Below, piece after piece: positions 16,857 to 25,395 of a stretch of DNA of 64,000 bases. The stretch spans positions 1 to 64,000 of the forward strand of contig CAWDMB010000016.1 in the NCBI GenBank assembly GCA_963803375.1. The letters run 5' to 3'. Made by a program: the position numbers and the translations under genes. The stretch comes from JAOPZW01 sp963803375 (lineage in GTDB: Bacteria; Actinomycetota; Thermoleophilia; Solirubrobacterales; Solirubrobacteraceae). The notes beneath the pieces were generated by a model. That model worked only from the letters and a program-made list of their open reading frames with translations, had not been told where the DNA came from and made no database searches. Position 1 is the first letter of the stretch, and every line of letters starts with the position of its first letter.

Positions 16857-17603
16857 TCACGGCGCCGCCTCGAGGTGGATCTCGCCGGCCTCGAGCGCCA
16901 TCCGGGGGCCGCGGGCCGGCTCGACGAGGAGCCGGCCGGCGTCGTCGACGCCGATCGCTCGCCCGCGGCCGCCGAGCCAGGAGACCTCGCGCCCCGCGAG
17001 GGCGTCGCGCGCGCGGAAGGCCCCGAGCACCGCGGGCGCGTCGAGCGCGAGCGCGCGCTCGAGCGCGGCGAGGACGGCCCCGAGGATCTCCTCGACGTCG
17101 TCGGGCTCGAGCCCGAGCGTCGCCGCGCGGGCGCCGACCGCGGGCGGCAGCGCGGACGGCTCGACGGCGACGTTGACGCCGATCCCGAGGACGGCCCAGC
17201 CCTCCTGTGGGCGGCCCTCGGCGAGGATGCCGGCGACCTTCGCGTCGCCGAGCAGGACGTCGTTGGGCCACTTGATCCGAGCGGCGTCGCCGACCACCTC
17301 GGCGACCGCGACGGCCGCGGCGAGGGGCAGGAGGGCCGCTGAGTCGCGCAGGACGAGCGACATGAGCAGGGCCCGGCCGGCGGGGGCCGACCACGTCCGG
17401 CCCTGGCGTCCGCGCCCGGCCGTCTGCTCGGTCGCGGTGACGATCGCGCCGTGGGGCGCGCCGGCGAGCGCGAGGTCGCGGGCGCGGTCGTTCGTGGAGG
17501 CGGTGACGCGCAGATGCAGCCGCGGGCGCCCGAGCGGCGCGCTCCCGGCGGACGACGGGCGGGGGCTCGCGTCGCTGCGGGAGGACCCGCGGTGAGGTCT
17601 CAC
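16857..17603 (-). CDS. birA: Biotin--[acetyl-CoA-carboxylase] ligase
   Basis: Attaches biotin to carboxylase carrier domains. 248 aa with the ligase core: STNDRA, the biotinyl-AMP loop GRGRQGRTW, KWPNDVLL, GIGVNV and a small C-terminal SH3-like domain. There is no N-terminal winged helix, so it is monofunctional and not a repressor. GTG 17603 overlaps the stop of the upstream DUF62 gene (GTGA), giving translational coupling. About 35 residues precede the core, longer than in minimal ligases. Confidence 0.92.
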   Translation of the reverse strand: MRPHRGSSRSDASPRPSSAGSAPLGRPRLHLRVTASTNDRARDLALAGAPHGAIVTATEQTAGRGRQGRTWSAPAGRALLMSLVLRDSAALLPLAAAVAVAEVVGDAARIKWPNDVLLGDAKVAGILAEGRPQEGWAVLGIGVNVAVEPSALPPAVGARAATLGLEPDDVEEILGAVLAALERALALDAPAVLGAFRARDALAGREVSWLGGRGRAIGVDDAGRLLVEPARGPRMALEAGEIHLEAAP

Positions 17604-18397
17604 GCCGGGCGGATGCGCACCTCGGCGTCGAGCTCGAGGCCCAGGTGCATGGCGGCCGAGCCGCGGTTGACGGCCAGCGCCAGGGTCCGGTAGGCGTCCT
17701 CGTAGAGCAGCAGCTCGCCGGGCGGGACGTCGACGAAGGTCGTCGCGAAGTGGGCGCGCTCCTCGTTGACGACGACGGGGTGGCCGAGCCGCAGTGCCGA
17801 GCCCTGGAGCTCGCCGTGCTCGACGTCGAGCATGACGTTGCCGAAGCGGTCGAAGGCCAGCGCGTGGGCGACGAGGCCCCCGTCGTCGACGCGCGCGGCC
17901 GGCACGTCGAGCGCCTGCAGGTCGTCGGGGTTGGCCGGCCGGCCGGCCTCGGCCAGCGGCGTCCCGGCGGCGAGGTGCGCCGCGACCGGCGCGAAGACAT
18001 CGCGCCCGTGGAAGGTCGCCGCCGCGAGCTCGAGGCGGTGCGGCGAGCTCGCGATGTCGACGGCCTCGACGATCCCGCCGAAGCGCTCGGCCGCGAGCGC
18101 GAGCAGGCCGTTGTCCGGACCGACGAGCAGGCGGTCGTCCTCGACCGTGCGCAGCGCGACGGCGCGGCGGGTGCCGCCGACGTCGGGGTCGACGACGGCG
18201 AAGTGCACGCCCGGCGGGAAGTACGGCAGCGCGCGGCGCAGCACGAGCGCGCCGGAGCGCACGTCGTGGCGCGGGATGCCGTGCGTGACGTCGAGCACCC
18301 GCGCGTCCGGGGCGATCCCCGCGATCACGCCGTGGCAGACGCCGACGAAGTCGTCGTCGTGCCCGTAGTCCGACAGGAACGTGATGATCCTGACCAT
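17600..18397 (-). CDS. S-adenosyl-L-methionine hydrolase (DUF62, chlorinase/fluorinase fold)
   Basis: Member of the SAM hydroxide adenosyltransferase family, which splits SAM to adenosine and methionine. 265 aa. The N-terminus has TFLSDYG and DDFVGVCHGVI, the active-site segment is VVDPDVGGTRRAV, a second motif is GPDNGLL, and the essential His lies in FHGRDVFAPVAA. The family usually reads DPGVG, so Asp replaces a Gly here. It starts at ATG 18397 and is the first gene of a pair with birA. The physiological role in bacteria is not settled. Confidence 0.87.
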   Translation of the reverse strand: MVRIITFLSDYGHDDDFVGVCHGVIAGIAPDARVLDVTHGIPRHDVRSGALVLRRALPYFPPGVHFAVVDPDVGGTRRAVALRTVEDDRLLVGPDNGLLALAAERFGGIVEAVDIASSPHRLELAAATFHGRDVFAPVAAHLAAGTPLAEAGRPANPDDLQALDVPAARVDDGGLVAHALAFDRFGNVMLDVEHGELQGSALRLGHPVVVNEERAHFATTFVDVPPGELLLYEDAYRTLALAVNRGSAAMHLGLELDAEVRIRPA

Positions 18398-18482
18398 GAC
18401 CCGGGCGCGAGTCTACCCGCGCGAGGGGTGGCGGACGGACATGGAGCGGGTTCGACGACGACGAGCCGGGCGGCGGCACGCC

Positions 18483-19919
18483 TCAGCCCGTCGCATCGGA
18501 CACGAGGACGTCGACGAGGCCCGCGGGCGTGTGGTCGGCGGCCTCGAGCGCGGCCTCGTAGCCGAGCGCGCGCAGCGCGGCGCTGGTCACCGGCCCGATC
18601 GAGACGAGCCGCGGGCCGTCGAGCGTGCCGGCCGCCTCGTGGAAGAAGCGAGCGGACGACGCGCTCGTGAACATCGCGTAGTCCGCGCCGAGCGCGGCCG
18701 CGCGGGCGGCGGCGTCGAGCGGCTCGGCCACGGTCCGGTAGAGCGCGAGCACGTCGACCTCGGCCCCGCGGGCGCGCAGCGCGTCGGGCAGGACGTCGCG
18801 GGCCTCGAGCGCGCGCGCGACGAGCGCCCGGCGCACCGGTACGTCCGCGAGCGCCGCGACGAGGGACTCGGCCACCGAGCGCTCGGGCACGACGTCGGCC
18901 CGCACGCCGTGCTCGCGCAGGGCGGCCGCGGTGCCCGGGCCGATGGCGGCGATCGCCGGTCCTGCGAGCGCGCGGGCGTCGCGGAGCTCCTCGAAGAGCC
19001 GGCGCACCCCGTTGGGGCTGGTGAGGCAGAGGAGGTCGTAGGCGGCGAGGTCGGGCACGTCGGACGCGAGCGGTTCGATGCGGATCGCCGGGGCCTCGAC
19101 GACGTCCGCGCCGAGCGCCCGCAGCCGGGCGGCCAGGCCGCTCGCCTGCGCGCGCGCGCGCGTCACCGCGACCGTGCGCCCGGCGAGCGGTCCGGCGGCG
19201 AACCATCCGAGCGCGTCGTGGAGCGCCGCGACCGGCCCGACGACCGTGACCGCCGGCGCGCGGGCGTCGACCTCCCCGAGGGTGGCGACCGTCGCGACGT
19301 GGGTGCGCTGGTCTGCGAACGTGCCGCGCTGCACGACGGCCGCCGGCTCGTCGGCGCAGCGGCCGTGGGCGACGAGCCGCTCCCCGATGCGCCCGAGCCG
19401 GCGGACGCCCATGTAGAAGACGAGCGTGCCCGGGAAGGCTGCGAGCGCCGCCCAGTCGAGGTCGTCCTCCGCGTCGCCGGCGGCGAGCTGCCCGGTGACG
19501 AAGGCCACGGCGCTCGCGACGCCGCGCTGGGTCACGGGGATGCCGGCGTAGGCGGGCGCCGCCACCCCGGCGGTGATCCCCGGCACGACCTCGAACGCGC
19601 AGCCCGCGGCTCGCAGCGCCTGGGCCTCCTCGCCGCCGCGGCCGAACACGAACGGGTCGCCGCCCTTCAGCCGCACGACCTCGCGGCCGGCGCGCGCGTG
19701 CTCGACGAGGAGCGCGGTCGTCTGCTCCTGGGGCACCTGCTCGCCGCCGCCGACCTTGCCGACGTCGATGACGAGCGCGTCGGCGCGCGCGTGCGCCAGC
19801 GCCTCGGGCGCGATCAGGCGATCGTGGAGGACGACGTCGGCGCGGCGCAGGAGCTCGAGCGCGCGGGCGGTGAGCAGCCCGGGGTCGCCGGGACCCGCGC
19901 CCACGAGGTACGCGGTCAC
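18483..19919 (-). CDS. cobA-hemD: Fused uroporphyrinogen-III C-methyltransferase / uroporphyrinogen-III synthase
   Basis: Bifunctional enzyme of 478 aa. The N-terminal half (1-about 235) is SUMT: VGAGPGDPGLLT at the start, the SAM site VRLKGGDPFVFGRGGEE, and GITAGVAAPAYAGIPVTQRG. The C-terminal half is HemD (AVTRARAQASGLAARL, the TSPNGV segment, FTSASSARFF). HemD closes hydroxymethylbilane to uroporphyrinogen III; SUMT methylates it to precorrin-2 for siroheme or B12. GTG 19919 overlaps the hemC stop as GTGA. Last gene of a ten-gene - strand operon. Confidence 0.93.
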   Translation of the reverse strand: MTAYLVGAGPGDPGLLTARALELLRRADVVLHDRLIAPEALAHARADALVIDVGKVGGGEQVPQEQTTALLVEHARAGREVVRLKGGDPFVFGRGGEEAQALRAAGCAFEVVPGITAGVAAPAYAGIPVTQRGVASAVAFVTGQLAAGDAEDDLDWAALAAFPGTLVFYMGVRRLGRIGERLVAHGRCADEPAAVVQRGTFADQRTHVATVATLGEVDARAPAVTVVGPVAALHDALGWFAAGPLAGRTVAVTRARAQASGLAARLRALGADVVEAPAIRIEPLASDVPDLAAYDLLCLTSPNGVRRLFEELRDARALAGPAIAAIGPGTAAALREHGVRADVVPERSVAESLVAALADVPVRRALVARALEARDVLPDALRARGAEVDVLALYRTVAEPLDAAARAAALGADYAMFTSASSARFFHEAAGTLDGPRLVSIGPVTSAALRALGYEAALEAADHTPAGLVDVLVSDATG

Positions 19920-20761
19920 CGCCCGAGGACCTCCGCGGCGCCCGCGGCGAGCAGGCGCGCGGCCACCGCGGCGCCGAGCGCGTCGGGCTCCGGCCCGTCG
20001 AGCTCGTCGCGGACCCAGGCCGAGCCGTCGACGGCGCCGACGAAGGCGCGCAGGCGCAGGCCGCCGCCCGGGGCCGGCGTCGCGTGGGCGCCGACGGGCG
20101 TGTGGCAGTCGGCCTCGAGCGCGCGCACCAGCGCCCGCTCGGCCGCGAGGGCGCGGGCCGAGGGCACGTGCTCGAGCGCGGATACGCGCTCGACCTGCCC
20201 GGCGGTCGTCGTCAGCGCCAGGCAGCCCTGTCCGGCGCACGGTACGAGCTCGTCGAGCGGGCGCCCGTCGCGCGCTCGTCCCAGCCGCTGCAGGCCGGCG
20301 GCGGCGAGGACGAGGGCGACGACCTCGCCCGCGGCCAGACGGCGCAGGCGCGTGTCGACGTTGCCGCGCAGCTCGACGACGTCGAGGTCCTCGCGCAGCG
20401 CGCGCAGCTGCGCGGTGCGCCGCAGCGACGCCGTGCCGACGCGCGCGCCCGCGGGCAGCGCGGCGAGGCCGTCGGCGCCGCAGAGCGCGTCGCGTGCGTC
20501 GGCGCGCTCGGGCACCGCGGCGATGACGATGCCCTCGGGCAGCTCGGCCGGCACGTCCTTGGCCGAGTGCACCGCCAGGTCGACCTCGCCGGCGAGCAGC
20601 GCGGCGTCGAGCTCGCGCACCCAGCGTTCCTTGTCGTTGGCTGGCTCGCCGCGGTCGCCCGACGTGGTCACGGTGACGAGCTCGTGCTCGCCGTCGAGCA
20701 GCGCGGCGACCTGACCCGCCTGGGCGAGCGCGAGCGCGCTGGCGCGCGTGCCGATCCTCAC
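19916..20761 (-). CDS. hemC: Porphobilinogen deaminase (hydroxymethylbilane synthase)
   Basis: Polymerises four porphobilinogens, 281 aa. The N-terminus MRIGTRASALALAQ, VHSAKDVP and ASLRRTAQLR are classic. Cys219 in EADCHTPVGAH carries the dipyrromethane cofactor. GTG 20761 overlaps the hemA stop (GTGA) and the gene ends overlapping cobA-hemD, so order and coupling follow the pathway. Confidence 0.96.
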   Translation of the reverse strand: MRIGTRASALALAQAGQVAALLDGEHELVTVTTSGDRGEPANDKERWVRELDAALLAGEVDLAVHSAKDVPAELPEGIVIAAVPERADARDALCGADGLAALPAGARVGTASLRRTAQLRALREDLDVVELRGNVDTRLRRLAAGEVVALVLAAAGLQRLGRARDGRPLDELVPCAGQGCLALTTTAGQVERVSALEHVPSARALAAERALVRALEADCHTPVGAHATPAPGGGLRLRAFVGAVDGSAWVRDELDGPEPDALGAAVAARLLAAGAAEVLGR

Positions 20762-22074
20762 GCTCGGCGCTGGAAGGCGCGCACGGTCCCGGCCTCGTCG
20801 GGCGGCGCGGCGCTCGCGACCTCGTCGAGGCCGAAGAGCTCGCGCAGGAGCTGCTGGCGCCCGTGGCCGCCGTCCTGGGCCTTCAGGCGGATCGTCGGCT
20901 CGTGCAGGAGGCGCTGCATGACGGCCCGCGCGATCGCCTCGATGCGCGCGACGTCGCGCGGCGACGCCGTCTCCCAGCGCCCGGCGTTCTCGCCGAGGAC
21001 CTGCTCGACGATGGCCGCGCCGTGCTCGCGCAGGGCGGCGATCGTGGGCACGACGTCGAGCTGGCCCATCCACCGCGCGAAGCGCCGGATCTCCGCCTCG
21101 ACGACGGCCTCGGCGCGGTCGCGCTCGGCCGCTCGCTCGAGGTTGCGCGCGACCACCGCCTGGAGGTCGTCGATGTCGTAGCGCGTGACGCCCTCGATCT
21201 CGTCGCAGGCCGGCTCGATGTCGCGCGGGACCGCGATGTCGATGAGCACGAGCGGCCGGCCGTCGCGGGCGCCCATGACCTCCGTGAGCTCCTCGGCCCC
21301 GAGGATCGCGTGCGGCGACGAAGTCGAGGCCAGGACGATGTCGGCATCGAGCAGGCGCTCGGGGAGCTCGTGCAGCGAGGCGACGCGGCCGCCGAAGCGC
21401 GCGGCCAGCGAACGCGCGCGGGCCGCGTGGCGGTTGGCGACGAAGATCGTGCGCACCCCCTGCTCGGCCAGCGCGCGGGCCGTGAGCTCCGCGGTCTCCC
21501 CGGCGCCGATGACGAGGACGTCGCGGGCGCCGAGGTCGCCCATGACGTCGCGGGCGAGGTCGACCGCGACCGTGGAGACGCTCGCGTGGCTCGCGCCGAT
21601 CCCCGTCTCGGCGCGCACGCGCTTGCCGGCCTGCAGCGCGGCGCCGAAGAGCCGGTTGGTGAGCGGGCCGGTGGTCCCCGCCGCGAGCGCGTCCTCGTAG
21701 GCGCGGCGGACCTGGCCCTGGACCTCGGCCTCGCCGACGATCATCGACTCCAGCCCCGCGGTCACGCGATAGAGCTGCCGGGCGGCGTCGCAGTTGCGCG
21801 GAGAGTACGCGAGGCCCGCGAGCGCCGTCGGGCGGATCCCGGCGCGGGTGGACAGGCGGCCGAGCAGCTCGCCCTCGGCGCGCACCGGGTTGCCGACGAC
21901 GACGTAGATCTCGGTGCGGTTGCACGTCGAGATCGCGACGGCCTCGTGGATGTCGTCGGCCGCGACGAGCTCGCGCGCGAACGCGGTCGCCTCGCGCTTG
22001 GTCAGGGCGAGGCGCTCACGCAGCGCGACCGGCGCGGTCTTGTGGGAGACGCCGAACGCGAGGAGCTCGGTCAT
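20758..22074 (-). CDS. hemA: Glutamyl-tRNA reductase
   Basis: First committed enzyme of C5-pathway tetrapyrrole synthesis, 438 aa. It begins MTELLAFGVSHKTAPVALRE and has the catalytic Cys51 in ISTCNRTEIY. The NADPH-binding domain shows VLVIGAGETAELTARAL, and a C-terminal helical dimerisation domain follows. The start ATG 22074 overlaps the stop of the ccmD-like gene (ATGA). No hemL/hemB lies in the window, so the operon is not a full haem set. Confidence 0.96.
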   Translation of the reverse strand: MTELLAFGVSHKTAPVALRERLALTKREATAFARELVAADDIHEAVAISTCNRTEIYVVVGNPVRAEGELLGRLSTRAGIRPTALAGLAYSPRNCDAARQLYRVTAGLESMIVGEAEVQGQVRRAYEDALAAGTTGPLTNRLFGAALQAGKRVRAETGIGASHASVSTVAVDLARDVMGDLGARDVLVIGAGETAELTARALAEQGVRTIFVANRHAARARSLAARFGGRVASLHELPERLLDADIVLASTSSPHAILGAEELTEVMGARDGRPLVLIDIAVPRDIEPACDEIEGVTRYDIDDLQAVVARNLERAAERDRAEAVVEAEIRRFARWMGQLDVVPTIAALREHGAAIVEQVLGENAGRWETASPRDVARIEAIARAVMQRLLHEPTIRLKAQDGGHGRQQLLRELFGLDEVASAAPPDEAGTVRAFQRRA

Positions 22075-22295
22075 CGCGCCGCCACCTCCTCGCCTGTGCC
22101 CATCCGCGAAGCGGATTGGGTGCGCTCGCGCTCGGTCTCCACGCTCGCGTCGGCGAGGTCGTTGAGCTCGCCGAGCTCGCGCTCGAAGCGCGCCAGCTTG
22201 CGCGCCATGACGACGAGGTAGACGAGCACGAGCGCGAAGACGACGAGGTAGGCCGCCGCGACGTAGCCGGTGTTGTCGGGCAGCGTGTCGGTCAC
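22071..22295 (-). CDS. ccmD: CcmD-like small membrane protein
   Basis: A 74-aa protein with one central membrane helix (about 10-31, YVAAAYLVVFALVLVYLVVM) and a basic, then Glu-rich cytoplasmic tail with coiled-coil character. CcmD is typically small with one helix, and the position directly after ccmC strongly supports the call, since sequence similarity in this family is weak. GTG 22295 overlaps the ccmC stop. In other systems CcmD frees haem-loaded CcmE from CcmABC. Confidence 0.75.
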   Translation of the reverse strand: MTDTLPDNTGYVAAAYLVVFALVLVYLVVMARKLARFERELGELNDLADASVETERERTQSASRMGTGEEVAAR

Positions 22296-23029
22296 GGCGC
22301 GGGCAGGCTCGGGGCCGCGGTGCGCCCGCGGGTGGGCAGGGCGCCGTCGCCGGCGAGCTTGCGCCGCAGGGAGCGCAGCTGCGCGGAGGTGTGCTTCGAG
22401 GTCATCTCGTAGCGCCACAGCGTGACGTAGAGCAGCGCGAAGCCGGCGAGCGAGACGTAGAACGCGAGCGCCATCTTCGGGGTCAACCCGCCGTTCGCCG
22501 TTGCGAAGACGCGCGGGTGCGTGTAGGCCTGCGCGAGGCGGACCGCGAGGAAGTTCAGCGGCACGAACGCGCCCGCGGTGATCGCGAAGACCGAGGCGTA
22601 GCGCGCCTGGCGCTCGGGGTCCTCGATCGAGAAGCGCAGCGGCTGGTAGGTCGCGTAGAGCAGGAAGACGATCAGGAACGAGACGAGCGTCGGCTCGTCC
22701 CACACGAACCAGTGCCCCCAGCTCGCCTTCGCCCAGATCGAGCCGGTCACGAGCACGCCGGCGCCGAGCACGAGGCTGAGGTGGATGGCCACGTAGGACT
22801 TGAGGTCGTGGCGCGGGTCGCGCGTGCGCAGATGCTGGATCGCCATGACCCCGGCGAAGACGAACCCGCACAGCGACACGATCGCCAGCGGGACGTGGAC
22901 GTAGAAGATCTTCTGCATGAAGCCCTGGTCGGCGTCCATCGGCGCGTAGAAGAACGCCAGCGCGAGCGCCGCCGTCATCGTCGCGGCGGTCAGGAGCGAG
23001 AGCGTGGTGAGTCGCGTTCCGTACCGCAT
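22292..23029 (-). CDS. ccmC: Cytochrome c maturation / haem-handling protein CcmC
   Basis: Integral membrane protein, 245 aa, with six predicted helices. The tryptophan-rich haem-binding motif reads KASWGHWFVWDEPTLVS, and conserved histidines flank it (YVHVP and the later AYTHPR). It presents haem for transfer to CcmE or a substitute. ATG 23029 follows the ccmB stop directly. The C-terminal 40 residues are a basic, Pro-rich tail longer than usual. Confidence 0.93.
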   Translation of the reverse strand: MRYGTRLTTLSLLTAATMTAALALAFFYAPMDADQGFMQKIFYVHVPLAIVSLCGFVFAGVMAIQHLRTRDPRHDLKSYVAIHLSLVLGAGVLVTGSIWAKASWGHWFVWDEPTLVSFLIVFLLYATYQPLRFSIEDPERQARYASVFAITAGAFVPLNFLAVRLAQAYTHPRVFATANGGLTPKMALAFYVSLAGFALLYVTLWRYEMTSKHTSAQLRSLRRKLAGDGALPTRGRTAAPSLPAP

Positions 23030-23707
23030 CTAGTCCTCGACCAGGAAGTCGAAGAGGGCGTAGGCCAACAGACCGAACACGAGATCATAGAGCCCGAGCA
23101 CGGCCATCCAGCGCAGCGGGAGCGAGCCCGCGCCCGCTTGGGCGAAGAGCGGCGTCGTGGCCTTCGCCGCGCCCGTGACGACGGGGATCAGCAGCGGCAG
23201 GGCGAGCAACGGGACGAGCAGGTCGCGCGCGCGCGTCTGCACCGCCAGCGCCCCGACGAGCGTGCCGGTGACCGCGATCCCGAGGTCCGCCAGCGCGAGG
23301 ACGGCCACGAGCTGCGCGAGCTCGGCGGCCGACGGGCTCGGCCCGAGCAGCAGGATCGCGAAGGCCGGGACGGCGACGAGCTCGACGGCGGCGAGGAAGC
23401 CCAACAGCGCCGCGGCCTTGGCCACGAGCAGCGCCGTGCGGTCGACGGGCGCGAGCAGGAAGGCGTCGAGGCCGCCCTCCTCGTGGTCGGCAACGAAGAG
23501 CCGGCTCGTGCCGAGCATCGCCGCGAAGAGCAGCGTCACCCAGAGCACGCCAGCGGCGAGGTCGCCCTCGACCGATCCGCGCTGCAGGGCGAAGTGGAAG
23601 ACGACGAGCGTCGTGACGCTGAAGAGCGCCATCGCGGGCACGGCCTGGGGCGCGCGCAGCTCGAGCCGAAGCTCCTTGCGCAGCAGGGCGCCGACCGCGC
23701 GCGTCAC
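23030..23707 (-). CDS. ccmB: Haem exporter subunit CcmB
   Basis: Permease partner of the ATPase CcmA, 225 aa with about six helices. The start LLRKELRLELRAP is the typical cytoplasmic N-terminus, and the LFVADHEEGGLDAFLLAP loop is the family signature that couples to CcmA. GTG 23707 overlaps the ccmA stop (GTGA), and the stop touches the ccmC ATG. Confidence 0.92.
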   Translation of the reverse strand: MTRAVGALLRKELRLELRAPQAVPAMALFSVTTLVVFHFALQRGSVEGDLAAGVLWVTLLFAAMLGTSRLFVADHEEGGLDAFLLAPVDRTALLVAKAAALLGFLAAVELVAVPAFAILLLGPSPSAAELAQLVAVLALADLGIAVTGTLVGALAVQTRARDLLVPLLALPLLIPVVTGAAKATTPLFAQAGAGSLPLRWMAVLGLYDLVFGLLAYALFDFLVED

Positions 23708-24390
23708 CGGTAGAGCGCCCCGATCCGGTCGACGGCGACCTGCGCCGCCGGCGCCAGCAGCTCCGCGCGCCCGGCGCGCAGCCCGAGCGCGAGGTCCGCC
23801 TCGGCGAGCCCGCCCGCCGGGTCGTGGCTCGTGACGACGCGGGTGCACCCGCTGCCCGCGCCCACGAGCGGCTCGACGAGCGCGATCGCCGCCGGGTCGA
23901 GGCTCGCCCGCGGCTCGTCGAGGAGCAGGAGCTCGGGCTCGTGGAGCACGGCGCGGCAGACGGCGAGGCGCTGCACCATGCCGCGCGAGAACGTGTGGAC
24001 CTTCTCGTCGGCACGCGCGGCGAGCCCGACCTGCTCGAGGAGCGCCTCGCCACGGGCGGGCGCGACGCCGTGCAGGCGGGCGTGGAAGCGCAGGTTCTCG
24101 CGCGCGGTGAGGTCGCGGTAGAGCAGCGGCTCGTGGGCGAGCAGCCCGAGGCGCCCGCGCACGGCCCAGCCCTCGGCCGGCAGCACGCGGCCGAGCACGC
24201 GCACGGCGCCGGCGTGCGGGCGCAGGAGCGTGGCGAGCACGCGCAGGAGCGTCGACTTGCCGGCGCCGTTGGGCCCGAAGACGGCGAGCGTGGCGCCGGC
24301 AGGCAGGGACAGGCTCACGCCGTCGAGCGCGACGCGCTCGCCGTAGCGGCGCGTCAGCCCGTCGAGCTCAACGGCCGCCGGCCCGCCCAC
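23704..24390 (-). CDS. ccmA: Haem exporter ATP-binding protein CcmA
   Basis: ABC ATPase, 228 aa. Walker A is GPNGAGKST, the signature FSRGMVQRL replaces the common SGGQ form, as in other CcmA proteins, Walker B is LLLLDEP, and the H-loop is TSHD. It starts at GTG 24390, overlapping the end of mogA by 23 bases, so the reading frames are nested. With ccmB, ccmC and ccmD it makes a complete CcmABCD unit; no ccmE, ccmF or ccmH is in the window. Confidence 0.93.
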   Translation of the reverse strand: MGGPAAVELDGLTRRYGERVALDGVSLSLPAGATLAVFGPNGAGKSTLLRVLATLLRPHAGAVRVLGRVLPAEGWAVRGRLGLLAHEPLLYRDLTARENLRFHARLHGVAPARGEALLEQVGLAARADEKVHTFSRGMVQRLAVCRAVLHEPELLLLDEPRASLDPAAIALVEPLVGAGSGCTRVVTSHDPAGGLAEADLALGLRAGRAELLAPAAQVAVDRIGALYR

Positions 24391-24853
24391 CCTCGCGCGT
24401 GAGCGTCGCCGCCGCGTGCCGCAGGACCGGGGCCAGCACGCCGAATAGCTGCTGCACGGCCTTCGGGTTGCCGGGGAAGTTGACGATCAGCGTGCGGCCC
24501 GCCACGCCCGACACGCCGCGCGAGAGCACGCCCATCGGCGTGTGCCGCAGCGAGGCCGCGCGCATCGCCTCCGCGATCCCGGGCACGTCACGGTCGATCA
24601 CGGCCGCCGTCGCCTCGGGCGTGACGTCGTCGACCGTCAGTCCCGTTCCGCCCGTCGTCAGGACGAAGGCCGCGCCGCCGGCGACGTAGTGGCGCAGGCG
24701 GTCCGCGATCAGCGCGGCGTCGTCGCCGACGACCTCCATGGCGACGACCTCGGCCCCGGCCTCGTCGGCGAGGCGGGCGAGCAGCGGGCCGGAGGCGTCT
24801 TCGCGCTGCCGGCGCGCGACCGAGGTGGAGACCGTCAGCACGGCGGTCCTCAT
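24368..24853 (-). CDS. Molybdopterin adenylyltransferase-like protein (MogA/MoaB)
   Basis: Molybdenum cofactor enzyme of 161 aa with the MoCF-binding fold. TVSTSVARRQREDASGP is the start motif, LTTGGTG binds the pterin phosphate, and VDDVTPEAT and NFPGNPKAV are present. MogA activates molybdopterin by adenylation; MoaB-type homologues are similar and cannot be excluded. ATG 24853 overlaps the moaC stop as ATGA. It is placed with moaC inside an operon otherwise devoted to tetrapyrroles. Confidence 0.9.
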   Translation of the reverse strand: MRTAVLTVSTSVARRQREDASGPLLARLADEAGAEVVAMEVVGDDAALIADRLRHYVAGGAAFVLTTGGTGLTVDDVTPEATAAVIDRDVPGIAEAMRAASLRHTPMGVLSRGVSGVAGRTLIVNFPGNPKAVQQLFGVLAPVLRHAAATLTREGGRAGGR

Positions 24854-25395
24854 GCGCGGTCGGGGCGCACCCAGCGCCCGCTGCGCCCGCCGTCCTTGGC
24901 GAGCAGCTCGACGGCCTCGACGCGCACCGCTCGCTCGAGGCCCTTGACCATGTCGTAGACCGTCAGCGCGGCGACGGCGGCGGCGGTCATGGCCTCCATC
25001 TCGACGCCGGTGCGCGCGGTCACCCGCGCCTCGGCCACGAGCGTCACCGCGCCGGCGGCGGCGTCGACGCTCGCCTGCACGTCGACGTGGTCGAGGCCGA
25101 GCGGGTGGCAGAGCGGGATCAGCTCGCCCGTGCGCTTGGCGGCCTGGACGCCCGCGATCCGCGCGACGCCGAGGACGTCGCCCTTGGGCGCGTCCCCCGC
25201 AGCGACGAGCGCGGCCGTCGCGGGGCTCATGCGCACGACGGCGCGGGCCACCGCGCGCCGCGCGCTCGGCTCCTTGGCCGAGACGTCGACCATCCGCGCG
25301 CGTCCCTCGTCGTCGACATGGGTCAGCCGGCGCCCTGCGGACTGCGGCGCCGGGCTCGCGGCGTCGTCGTGGGTGAAACCACGGTCGGGTCTCAA
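24850..25395 (-). CDS. moaC: Cyclic pyranopterin monophosphate synthase
   Basis: Second step of molybdenum cofactor synthesis, 181 aa. The conserved body begins LTHVDDEGRARMVDVSAKE and contains IPLCHPL and GVEMEAMTAA with the catalytic residues, ending near VYDMVKGLERA. About 25 residues precede this body if TTG 25395 is the start. I choose it because TTG overlaps the upstream stop (TTGA), the same coupling used elsewhere in this operon, and no ATG/GTG lies closer in frame before the conserved part. Confidence 0.92.
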   Translation of the reverse strand: MRPDRGFTHDDAASPAPQSAGRRLTHVDDEGRARMVDVSAKEPSARRAVARAVVRMSPATAALVAAGDAPKGDVLGVARIAGVQAAKRTGELIPLCHPLGLDHVDVQASVDAAAGAVTLVAEARVTARTGVEMEAMTAAAVAALTVYDMVKGLERAVRVEAVELLAKDGGRSGRWVRPDRA